38,038 nucleotides of DNA, taken from the NCBI GenBank assembly GCA_030152565.1, contig JASLJE010000044.1:1-38038 (forward strand), written 5' to 3'. Positions 30,846-38,038 of this stretch are shown here, one piece after another. The DNA comes from Peptoniphilaceae bacterium (GTDB lineage Bacteria; Bacillota; Clostridia; Tissierellales; Peptoniphilaceae). The notes under the pieces are model-generated. The model saw only the letters and a program-made list of their open reading frames with translations, was not told the DNA's origin and did not search any database. A program made the position numbers and the translations under genes. Each line of letters starts with the position of its first letter. Position 1 is the first letter of the stretch.

Positions 30846-32690
30846 TTATTCCTCCATGCGAAAATACTTATAGATATTTTCAGCCACCTGCTTATTTATT
30901 GATTCACATTCCATAAGTTCAGCCACCTCCGCCTTTTTTATCCTATCCAGGGTCTTAAAGTGTTTCATTAGGTTTTCCATCCTCTTGTTACCCACCCCAT
31001 CGATTTTAGTTAACTCGCTGGTCAAAAGAGATTTCTTTCTCAATTGATTGTGGTAGTTAAGGGCAAACCTGTGGACCTCTTCTTGGATCTGATAAAGAAA
31101 CCTATAAAGGGCTGAGTTTCTCTTCAAGGCTATTCTTTCATTATTATAGATAATAGCATCTGTCGTATGCTTGTCATCCTTGACCAGGCCTATGACTGGT
31201 ATGGATAAACCTAGGCTTTCTATTACTTCTAAGGCTATATTCACCTGGCCCTTCCCCCCATCCATTACTATCAGGGAAGGCATCTTGCCAAAGCCTGTAT
31301 TAATATTAAGGTTTACCTCTTCTTTTATACCCCTTTTTAACCTTCTGGTTAAAACTTCTCTCATACTGGCATAGTCATCTGGACCTTCAACTGTCTTTAT
31401 CTTAAATTTCCTATACTCCTTAGGAGCCTTTTCACCCATTTCATAGACTACCATGGATCCTACTGATTGGACACCTGAAGTATTGGATATATCATAGGCC
31501 TCTATCCTTTCTAAAGGATAAAGGTCCAAGGTCTCTTCCAAGTGCTTAAGACCTAGGGACTTACTTCTTTCCCGGTCCTCCTTTTTCTTGAAAAACTCCA
31601 TCATCATGTCATAGGCATTGGCTCTAACCATCTTTAACAGGTCTGACTTGTCCCCTCTTTGTGGTACTCTTAGAGAGACCTTACTCCCTCTTTTTTCAGA
31701 TAGGAGCTCTTCTATTATTTCATGGTCAAAAGGCATAAACTCTACCAGGATTTCCTTGGCCACATTGGTCATGGACACATAGAACTGCTTCATAAAAGAA
31801 GACATTATTTCCTCATTGGAGTCGTCATAATTGTTTTCCATAATAAAGTGCTGCCTATCTATAACCTTGCCCCCTCTCATAAAGAAGACCTGGATGGTTA
31901 CATAACTATCCTTCTTATAAAGGGCTATTAGGTCTAGGTCATCATTGGAAGTTGAGGTTATCTTCTGTCTTTCCATTATTTGATCTACAGAGATCATATA
32001 GTCCCTATACTTGGCTGCCTGTTCAAACTTAAGCTGGGATGAGGCCTTTTTCATCTCCTCTTCCAGATAGCTAGTTAGAATTTGATCCTTGCCATTTAGA
32101 AAGTCCTTTATCTGGTCTATATTTTCCATATAGGCCTTTTCATCTCCCAGGCCTACACAAGGCCCTGGACACTTGTCTATAAAGTAGTTAAGGCAGGGCC
32201 TTTTAAGCCTTTGGCCCTTGTCAAAGTTAAGATTACAAGTCCTAACCTTAAAAGAATCCCTCAGTAAGTCTATTATGTCATTTACTGCAAAGGCATTGGG
32301 ATAGGGTCCATAGTAATAGTTGCCATCATTTTTTACACTTCTCACCTTCATTACCCTGGGATACTTTTCCCTGGTTACCATAATATAGGGATACTGTTTA
32401 TCATCTCTTAATAAAATATTATAGTGGGGCCTGTGTTCCTTGATAAAGTTAGACTCTAGGATTAAAGCCTCCACCTCATTTTCCACTATTATATATTCAA
32501 AATGGTCTATCTTTTCAACCATTTTAAGAACCTTCATATGCTTGTTCTTGTCATTGTTAAAGTAGGACTTGACCCTATTTTTTAAGTTCTTGGCCTTGCC
32601 CACATAAATTATCTTGTCATCCTTGTCCTTCATCAAGTAGACGCCTGGTTTTTCAGGCAGCCTACTCAATTCATTTCTAAAGTTCTTCAT
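30846..32690 (-). CDS. uvrC: UvrABC excinuclease subunit C
   Basis: 614 residues from ATG 32690. The frame stays open to 32765, but that would overlap the upstream gene; ATG 32690 shares one base with its stop (TAATG). Order of domains: GIY-YIG nuclease (PGVYLMKDKDDKIIYVGKAKNL, about 12-33), Cys cluster (CNLNF...CLNYFIDKCPGPCVG), UvrB-binding UVR motif (about 200-235), RNase H-like second nuclease (AYDISNTSGVQSVGSMVVYE...IVMDGGKGQ), and a C-terminal HhH pair (LTKIDGVGNKRMENLMKHF). It cuts both sides of DNA lesions marked by UvrAB. Confidence 0.97.
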   Translation of the reverse strand: MKNFRNELSRLPEKPGVYLMKDKDDKIIYVGKAKNLKNRVKSYFNNDKNKHMKVLKMVEKIDHFEYIIVENEVEALILESNFIKEHRPHYNILLRDDKQYPYIMVTREKYPRVMKVRSVKNDGNYYYGPYPNAFAVNDIIDLLRDSFKVRTCNLNFDKGQRLKRPCLNYFIDKCPGPCVGLGDEKAYMENIDQIKDFLNGKDQILTSYLEEEMKKASSQLKFEQAAKYRDYMISVDQIMERQKITSTSNDDLDLIALYKKDSYVTIQVFFMRGGKVIDRQHFIMENNYDDSNEEIMSSFMKQFYVSMTNVAKEILVEFMPFDHEIIEELLSEKRGSKVSLRVPQRGDKSDLLKMVRANAYDMMMEFFKKKEDRERSKSLGLKHLEETLDLYPLERIEAYDISNTSGVQSVGSMVVYEMGEKAPKEYRKFKIKTVEGPDDYASMREVLTRRLKRGIKEEVNLNINTGFGKMPSLIVMDGGKGQVNIALEVIESLGLSIPVIGLVKDDKHTTDAIIYNNERIALKRNSALYRFLYQIQEEVHRFALNYHNQLRKKSLLTSELTKIDGVGNKRMENLMKHFKTLDRIKKAEVAELMECESINKQVAENIYKYFRMEE

Positions 32691-34450
32691 TATATTGCTT
32701 TTGTCATCTCTTCTAAATATTTTAAGTCTCTTCCTTCCAAGTGAGGAGAGATCATTTCGTAACACTTCTTATTGTAGTCATTTAACCACTTGATTTCCCA
32801 AACTTCCATTTGGCTTAAAACTAAAGGTCTAGTGTCTAGTGGTACATAGGAAAGAGGTTCAACCTTCAAGAAGCCTTCATGGTCTTCATCCTTAACTACA
32901 ACAACTATATTTTCAATTCTTATACCGTGGCTACCCTCTATATAGATGCCTGGTTCTATGGAAAATACCATGCCTTCTTCTAGTGGAACTCCCCCGTCTC
33001 TCTTGCTAATACTCATAGGTCCTTCGTGAACTCCCAACACAAAACCAACACCGTGGCCAGTTCCGTGATTGTAGTCAAGACCTTCTTTTAGCATAGGATA
33101 TCTACATACTGAATCAAGAAATATTCCTGTAGTTCCCTTTTTAAATCTTGCTGTTATGGCTGCTATATGGCCCTTAAGGGTCAAGGTATAGTGAAGTTTT
33201 TCCTCAAAGCTTAGGTCGCCCAAGGCTACTGTTCTTGTTATATCAGTAGTTCCATCCAAGTATTGTCCACCACTGTCAACCAAGTATAGGCCCTTGTCCC
33301 TTAATACTGCTGGTTCTGTCTTATTAGGATCATAGTGGGGCATGGCTGCATTGGCTCCATAGGCTGATATGGTTTCAAAGCTAAATTCTATAAAGTCTTC
33401 TTGTTCCCTTCTAAGATCAAGTAGCTTGTTAGAAGCTAAAACTTCATTTATGTTGCCTGTGGAAACTCCTGTTTCTACCCAACTAAAGAATTTAGTCAAG
33501 GCAATAGAGTCCTTGTGGAAGGCATTTTTACTGTTCTTTATTTCTGTTTCATTTTTCAAGGCCTTCATCAAGCTAGTAAGGTTGGTTCCTCTTTTTATCT
33601 TCACATTCTTGTTTAGCTTTTGGAAGATGGAAACATTGGTTCTGTCTGGATCCAAATAAACTGTATTTTGACCCTTGATTTCCTTCATCACATCATAGAT
33701 GTGGTCATATTCATACACTTCTATACCGTCTTCTTCAAGCTTGGATAAAACTTCCTTATTAAGTTTTCTTTCATCTATATATAGAAAGGCCCTATCCTTA
33801 GTTACCATGGCAAAGGATATAAATACTGGAGTAGCCTTTATGTCGCTTCCCCTTAGGTTATATAGGTAGGCTATGTCTTCCAAGGCTCCTATAAAGTAGT
33901 AGTCTACATCTCTTTGGTCCATCATGGCCCTAATTACTCTTATCTTGTCCTTTGTTGACATGCCGGCATATTTTTCATCATGGATAAAGATTTCATCCAT
34001 AGGTAGTTCAGGCCTGTTTTCCCAAATCTCACTTATATAATCAACATCTGTTATAACTAGTCTGCCTGGTAGCTTGTCGCTTAGGTTATTGTAGGCACTT
34101 AGGGACATACACTTACCATCTAGACCAATCTTTCCAAATTCTGGTACTTCTTCTTGTAAAAATTCCAAGTAGCTTATATCTTCTCCCATCCTATATAGGT
34201 TAAAGGGAGTGTGTTTTAATTCATTTTCTGCCTGGATAAAGTATCTTCCATCAGTCCAAAGTCCTGCCTTATCCTTAGTGATTACAGCTGTACCAGCTGA
34301 TCCTGTAAAGCCAGATATGAATTCTCTGGTTGTATAATGAGATGGTAGATATTCTGATTGATGCGGATCTGATGTAGGTACTATATAGGCATCAATATTT
34401 CTATCTCTCATAAGTTCTCTTAATTTATCAACATTATCGTAAATACTCAT
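32690..34450 (-). CDS. Xaa-Pro aminopeptidase (M24B, three-domain type)
   Basis: 586 residues: two N-terminal creatinase-like domains (about 1-310) and a C-terminal pita-bread catalytic domain. Metal ligands are visible in VDSGGQYLDGTTDITRT (two Asp), HGTGHGVG (His), SIEPGIY (Glu) and HGIRIENIVVV (Glu). Size and layout match the larger eukaryote-like aminopeptidase P (APP1-type) rather than the 350-residue PepQ or PepP forms. It removes N-terminal residues preceding proline. It heads a tightly packed set pepP-uvrC-hprK. AGAGGTG lies before ATG. The promoter is weak to read (TGATATTAT extended -10 about 40 bp upstream). Confidence 0.95.
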   Translation of the reverse strand: MSIYDNVDKLRELMRDRNIDAYIVPTSDPHQSEYLPSHYTTREFISGFTGSAGTAVITKDKAGLWTDGRYFIQAENELKHTPFNLYRMGEDISYLEFLQEEVPEFGKIGLDGKCMSLSAYNNLSDKLPGRLVITDVDYISEIWENRPELPMDEIFIHDEKYAGMSTKDKIRVIRAMMDQRDVDYYFIGALEDIAYLYNLRGSDIKATPVFISFAMVTKDRAFLYIDERKLNKEVLSKLEEDGIEVYEYDHIYDVMKEIKGQNTVYLDPDRTNVSIFQKLNKNVKIKRGTNLTSLMKALKNETEIKNSKNAFHKDSIALTKFFSWVETGVSTGNINEVLASNKLLDLRREQEDFIEFSFETISAYGANAAMPHYDPNKTEPAVLRDKGLYLVDSGGQYLDGTTDITRTVALGDLSFEEKLHYTLTLKGHIAAITARFKKGTTGIFLDSVCRYPMLKEGLDYNHGTGHGVGFVLGVHEGPMSISKRDGGVPLEEGMVFSIEPGIYIEGSHGIRIENIVVVVKDEDHEGFLKVEPLSYVPLDTRPLVLSQMEVWEIKWLNDYNKKCYEMISPHLEGRDLKYLEEMTKAI

Positions 34451-34542
34451 TTTACACCTCTTTTAAATTTATTTATTCATCAATATAATAATATCAGAAA
34501 ACAAATAAATAATATAGTTTATCAATATATTAGCAAATTCCC

Positions 34543-34562
34543 AGTAAATATTGATATTTACT
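34543..34562. promoter_or_regulatory. Inverted repeat overlapping the ychF -35 box (candidate operator)
   Basis: AGTAAATAT-TG-ATATTTACT is a perfect 9+9 bp inverted repeat. Its centre coincides with the TTGATA -35 box of ychF, in the spacer between the divergent pepP and ychF genes. The regulator is unknown. Confidence 0.45.
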
Positions 34563-34579
34563 AGCGGTTACTTTATAAT
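34551..34579 (+). promoter_or_regulatory. Promoter of ychF
   Basis: TTGATA (34551-34556), 17 bp, TATAAT (34574-34579), about 45 bp upstream of the start codon. Confidence 0.8.
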
Positions 34580-34624
34580 ATCCTTATGTTTATTGATAAT
34601 AAGTAAGATAAGGTGAGTGATTAT

Positions 34625-35722
34625 ATGAAATTAGGAATAGTAGGACTACCAAACGTAGGTAAGTCTACACTTTTTAACGCAATAACTAAGGCTGGAGCAG
34701 AAGCGGCCAACTATCCCTTCTGTACCATAGAGCCAAACGTAGGTCTTGTTGAAGTGCCAGACCAAAGATTAAACAACTTAAGTGAAATAAGTAACTCTAA
34801 AAAAGTAATCCCTGCAGCAATCGAATTTTACGATATAGCTGGTCTAGTAAGGGGGGCTTCCAAGGGTGAAGGCCTGGGAAATAAATTCCTTGCCAATATC
34901 CGTGAATCAGAAGCCATAGTAGAAGTTTTAAGATGTTTTGAAGATGATAATATTACCCATGTAGACGGTTCAGTAGATCCTTTAAGAGACATTGAAACCA
35001 TAAACCTGGAACTTATCTTTTCAGACATGGAGTTAATCGAAAGGGTCTTAGACAGGACTAGAAAACAAGCCAAGGGCAACAAGGCCTTAAACGCTGAAGT
35101 TGAACTATTGGAAAAGATTCTAGAAGTTTTAAGTGAAGGTAAGTCAGCTAGGATCTTGGATCTTAATGAGGATGAAAAGAAAATGCTTAAATCCTACCAA
35201 TTATTAAGTACCAAGCCTATTATCTATGTGGCCAATGTATCTGAAGAAGACGCTGCAAATGATGGTAAGGACAATCCTTATGTCCAACAAATAAGAGATT
35301 TTGCCCAAGGTGAAAATGCCAAGGTAGTAGTTATCAGTGCTGCTATAGAAGAAGAAATCTCCCAATTGGAAGATGATGAAAAACAAGACTATCTAGAAAT
35401 GATGGGCTTAGAAAACTCAGGCTTGGACAAGCTTATAGTTGCCAGTTATGATTTGTTAGGTCTAATGAGCTTTATAACCACTGGTGAAATTGAAACCAGG
35501 GCCTGGACTATAAAAAAAGGTACCAAGGCAGTAGACGCTGCTGGTAAAATCCACACAGATATATCAAGAGGATTTATTAGGGCAGAGATCGTCTCCTATG
35601 AAGACTTGATGGCCTCTGAAGGAAGCATGGTAAAGGCCAAAGAAAAGGGTCTTTTAAGACTTGAAGGTAAGGAATATATCATGCAAGATGGGGACATTGT
35701 CCACTTTAGATTTAATGTTTAA
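34625..35722 (+). CDS. ychF: Redox-regulated ribosome-binding ATPase YchF
   Basis: 365 residues from ATG 34625 (AAGGTGAG upstream); a GTG four codons earlier is open but lacks spacing, and 363-366 is the family length. GLPNVGKST is the P-loop, FYDIAGLVRGASKGEGLGNKFL holds the G2/G3 region, and NVSE replaces the usual NKxD, the change that makes YchF/Ola1 prefer ATP. The C-terminal TGS domain ends DGDIVHFRFNV. It binds the ribosome and is linked to stress and translation control. Single gene. Confidence 0.97.
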   Translation: MKLGIVGLPNVGKSTLFNAITKAGAEAANYPFCTIEPNVGLVEVPDQRLNNLSEISNSKKVIPAAIEFYDIAGLVRGASKGEGLGNKFLANIRESEAIVEVLRCFEDDNITHVDGSVDPLRDIETINLELIFSDMELIERVLDRTRKQAKGNKALNAEVELLEKILEVLSEGKSARILDLNEDEKKMLKSYQLLSTKPIIYVANVSEEDAANDGKDNPYVQQIRDFAQGENAKVVVISAAIEEEISQLEDDEKQDYLEMMGLENSGLDKLIVASYDLLGLMSFITTGEIETRAWTIKKGTKAVDAAGKIHTDISRGFIRAEIVSYEDLMASEGSMVKAKEKGLLRLEGKEYIMQDGDIVHFRFNV

Positions 35723-35742
35723 AAATAAATAGAAAGCAAAAA

Positions 35743-35764
35743 TAAGTCGCCCTTGGGCGACTTA
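35743..35764. terminator. Bidirectional terminator between ychF and the repeat-protein gene
   Basis: TAAGTCGCCC and GGGCGACTTA pair around TT as a perfect 22-bp palindrome. A T run follows on the minus strand (TTTTTG), with a weaker one on plus. The stop codon of the minus-strand gene lies in the stem. Confidence 0.82.
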
Positions 35765-36652
35765 TACTATTTCTTGGGTATCTTTTAGGTCCTTTATCTT
35801 AAAGTATCTAAGTTCTTTTCCCTCTAATTTATAATTTAATTCTTCTAGTTTTTCTGGGTCATAGACTAGCTTAATTCCAATCTTGTCTCCCACCTTATAC
35901 TTGTCCTTCTTTCCCTTACTAATCTCAAAGCTAAATACTTCCTTAAGTTCTTTAGGAAGCTTGTTTTTAAGATTTAATTCTATATCAGGACTCTTACCTT
36001 CAAACTCCATGGCCATATTCTTAAACAAGTCTTCAGTCTTAAGGATCTTTTTCTCCTTAAGTCCTACAACCAGATATTCTTTCTCTGTCTGGCTGATAAT
36101 TATCCCCTTCTTATTTAAGTCTTCCTGGTCATAGTCCAGGCTTACCTTGACCTTGTCCCCATTTTTTAGATTTTCTTCCTGATCAATTTTTATCTTATAG
36201 GAAAAATCAAGCTGGTTTTTATCATCAAGTTCAGCCCTTCCCTTTTCGTCATAGCCGGTAAAGGAAAGATCAATCTTTTCAAAAAGATTTATGGTTTGAG
36301 GCTGGTCCAAGCCCTCTGCTTCCTTGCTTAAAATATTAGACTTAACATTTATTTTAGCCTTGTTGGCCAATTCGTCATCATAGTTAAAGATTACCTCAAC
36401 CAAGTCTCCATTTTTTAACTTCTCGTCTGATCCATGGACCTCATAGCTAATACTGTCAAAGAACTTTTTCTTATCCTCTGACTTGTCCTTAAGCTTGTCG
36501 TCATCTCTTATGACTTCCACATAGCCCAGGCCATTGTAGCCCTTGATTTCCAAACTATAGTAGTCAGCAAAGTCCAGGTCTTCACCCCTATTTATAAAAA
36601 ATAATATTAAAACTGCCAATAATAATATGCTTAGATTTCTTTTTTTCTTCAT
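35762..36652 (-). CDS. Membrane-anchored protein with three repeats, paralogue of its neighbour
   Basis: 296 residues from ATG 36652 (GGGGGA upstream; an in-frame ATG four codons earlier is less well placed). KKKRNLSILLLAVLILFFI is a signal anchor. The extracellular part has three homologous units of about 80-90 residues. Each begins with an LSFTGYDEKGRAEL-like strand (first copy LEIKGYNGLGYVEV) and contains a NLKNGDKVKVSLDYD-like block. The pattern resembles the repeats in zinc-ribbon surface proteins of Bacillota (SGYNGYG-type). The next gene upstream has the same three units, so the pair arose by duplication; this copy lacks that protein's C-terminal domain. Function unknown. Confidence 0.75.
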   Translation of the reverse strand: MKKKRNLSILLLAVLILFFINRGEDLDFADYYSLEIKGYNGLGYVEVIRDDDKLKDKSEDKKKFFDSISYEVHGSDEKLKNGDLVEVIFNYDDELANKAKINVKSNILSKEAEGLDQPQTINLFEKIDLSFTGYDEKGRAELDDKNQLDFSYKIKIDQEENLKNGDKVKVSLDYDQEDLNKKGIIISQTEKEYLVVGLKEKKILKTEDLFKNMAMEFEGKSPDIELNLKNKLPKELKEVFSFEISKGKKDKYKVGDKIGIKLVYDPEKLEELNYKLEGKELRYFKIKDLKDTQEIV

Positions 36653-36671
36653 TCCGTCCCCCATCTCAATT

Positions 36672-36680
36672 ATTATACCA
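36672..36680 (-). promoter_or_regulatory. Extended -10 promoter between the two repeat-protein genes
   Basis: On the minus strand TGGTATAAT (TGnTATAAT) lies about 20 bp before the start codon. The downstream paralogue may thus be expressed on its own. Confidence 0.45.
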
Positions 36681-36712
36681 TATGGGGTCTAGATTTTCTT
36701 AGGCTTATCATC

Positions 36713-38038
36713 CTACTTTATATTCTTTTTAAATTCCTTGGCATCAATCTTACTTATATTGTAGTGGCTAGACTTGGAGTTTATTACTTCCTTACTATAT
36801 TTTTCCAAATCCATCCTTACCTTAGCATTATCCACTCCCCAAATATTATTTAGACTAACTTCCACCTTGCCATCCTTGTCTGCCATTAGGTTGGGAACGC
36901 TATAGTAGATATATCCTACTCCTGACTTTCCGTCTTCGTCTGAATCAAAGGATACCTTGTAAAGCAGATAAAGATTGTTATAGTTGTCATTGTAGCCCAT
37001 CTCTTCTAGCATGTCTTTTTTAATATTTACCAGGTGGGCACTTACCAGCCCCTTATTTTTCTTGCCTGTAGGACTGTAGTGACCATCTCCTATACTGTAG
37101 ATATCTTTAGATAGATAGTCTGTTTCAATCAGGTCATTTACCTGGCCTAGGATTTTCTTTTTCAAGTCTGGACTTAGTTCATCAAAGCTTCTAACATAGT
37201 GGCCTACGTCTTCTTCTTTTATTTCATATTCCTTGTCCAAGGCTCCTTCCAGCCTATAGCCGGCAGCTTTTAGGTCCTCTTCATAGTAGTCAATTTCCAG
37301 CTTTAGCTTGTCTCCTACTGCATAGTAGTTTTTACTTCCTTCACTTATATGAAAACCAAATAGGTCCTTTAGGTCCGGGTCTAGTTTATTGTCTATTACC
37401 ACATCTATTTGTGGATCTACTCCACTATAGGCCAGCTCTATCTTGTCAAAAATTTCAGAAGTCTTTAATTCCTTAACCTCTCTTAGGCCTGATACAACCA
37501 CTTCCTTACTGGCTGGTTCCACTATAAGCCCCATCTTTGCTGCATCTTCCACCTGGTAGTTAATAGAGGCTGTAACCTTGTCTCCATTACTAAGGCCATC
37601 CAGCTTATCAAAGTCTAATTCATAGAAAAATTCCTGGTTAGTGTTGTTGTCTGTAGCATAAACCCTGCCCTCCTGGTCCAGGCCTTCAAAGCTTATGTCT
37701 ATCTTTGATAGTAGGTCTACTGGCTGGGCCTCAGGTAGGTCCTTTACCTTAATGGTTAATTTTTTAGGACTGATTTTTAGTTTAGCCTCCTTGGCCAACT
37801 TTTCATCATAGTCTATTAAAAGATCTATCTTGTCCCCATTTTTTAAATTCTCATTTTCCCTATCAAATTCATATTTTATAGAATCTAAAAAATTCCCCTT
37901 GGCAAACATTTCCTTGTACTTGGATGTATCTAGAATATCTTCTAGAGAGTTTATCCCCAGGCTACTGGCCACCTCTTGAAACTTAGGTGTAACTTGCACA
38001 TAGCCATAGCCATCAGCACCTACAACCTCCAGGTTAAA
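36713..38038 (-). CDS. Repeat protein with C-terminal domain, N-terminus beyond the window
   Basis: The frame is open to the window edge; 441 codons are visible. The first visible residues, LEVVGADGYGYVQV, start repeat one. Two more units follow (DISFEGLDQEGRVYA..., then a third with DLKDLFGFHISEGSKNYYAVGDKLKL), matching units one to three of the downstream protein in order. A further domain of about 150 residues, starting near SFDELSPDLKKKI, is present only here and contains GDGHYSP and IYYSVPNL. Proteins of this style usually have an N-terminal zinc ribbon and one membrane span; that part would be outside the window. Probably a surface-exposed envelope protein of unknown function. Confidence 0.72.
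   Translation of the reverse strand, partial: FNLEVVGADGYGYVQVTPKFQEVASSLGINSLEDILDTSKYKEMFAKGNFLDSIKYEFDRENENLKNGDKIDLLIDYDEKLAKEAKLKISPKKLTIKVKDLPEAQPVDLLSKIDISFEGLDQEGRVYATDNNTNQEFFYELDFDKLDGLSNGDKVTASINYQVEDAAKMGLIVEPASKEVVVSGLREVKELKTSEIFDKIELAYSGVDPQIDVVIDNKLDPDLKDLFGFHISEGSKNYYAVGDKLKLEIDYYEEDLKAAGYRLEGALDKEYEIKEEDVGHYVRSFDELSPDLKKKILGQVNDLIETDYLSKDIYSIGDGHYSPTGKKNKGLVSAHLVNIKKDMLEEMGYNDNYNNLYLLYKVSFDSDEDGKSGVGYIYYSVPNLMADKDGKVEVSLNNIWGVDNAKVRMDLEKYSKEVINSKSSHYNISKIDAKEFKKNIK

Noticed and set aside
30846..32765. Longer uvrC reading frame starting at 32765
   Set aside because: The extra 25 residues overlap the end of the M24 peptidase gene; ATG 32690, in a TAATG overlap, gives the usual UvrC N-terminus.
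1..38038. CRISPR arrays, insertion sequences, prophage genes, tRNA or rRNA
   Set aside because: I looked for regularly spaced repeats, transposase motifs and tRNA-like folds by eye and saw none; a tool-based scan could still find a divergent element.

Overview
The window comes from a low-GC, anaerobic Gram-positive bacterium of the Bacillota. The evidence is AT-rich DNA with AGA and AUA codons, strong AGGAGG ribosome sites, T-box and FMN riboswitches, HPr kinase, mannose-type PTS genes, pyruvate:ferredoxin oxidoreductase and an oxygen-sensitive radical-SAM sulfatase activase. A peptide- and amino-acid-using coccus of the Tissierellia (Peptoniphilus/Anaerococcus relatives) would fit, but that placement is inference. 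It looks like ordinary chromosome: no insertion sequence, phage gene, CRISPR array, rRNA or tRNA was seen.

Layout. 1-1221 is the 3' part of a UvrD/Rep helicase. 1222-3664 is a tryptophan-responsive T-box leader, the tryptophan transporter trpP and an APC amino-acid permease. 3746-6049 is phaE-phaC, a class III polyhydroxyalkanoate synthase, transcribed leftward from a clear promoter and followed upstream by about 360 bp of AT-rich spacer. 6490-8623 holds a Nudix hydrolase, a YdcF/DUF218 membrane protein and RidA. 8810-16695 is the accessory highlight: a mannose-family PTS (IIA on +; IIB, IIC, IID on -) with a cytoplasmic Cys-type sulfatase, a PHP-fold enzyme of unknown reaction, a DeoR repressor and an anaerobic sulfatase-maturating enzyme. 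16809-17725 holds a uridine kinase and a small acidic protein. 17902-20364 is a split chromate-transporter pair plus glutamate dehydrogenase. 20384-23005 holds Pcp, an RsuA-type pseudouridine synthase, an FMN-riboswitch-controlled RibU and a zincin. 23101-29798 holds leucyl aminopeptidase, MurJ and PFOR. 29922-34450 is pepP-uvrC-hprK, packed with no gaps. 34625-35722 is ychF. 35762-38038 holds two adjacent paralogous repeat proteins, the second cut by the window edge.

How the genes work together. Peptide and amino-acid use is prominent: M17 and M24 aminopeptidases, pyroglutamyl peptidase, GDH, Trp and APC permeases, RidA. PFOR would carry the resulting 2-oxoacid to acetyl-CoA. The PTS block reads as a self-contained module: a sulfated (amino)sugar would be imported and phosphorylated, then desulfated inside the cell by a sulfatase whose Cys47 is activated by the neighbouring anSME; the PHP protein would do an unidentified further step and DeoR would control the set. 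HprK further along gives the carbon-catabolite link. The phaEC pair stands alone, without monomer-supply or granule genes, but has a strong promoter and codon choice resembling that of PFOR, suggesting real, high expression.
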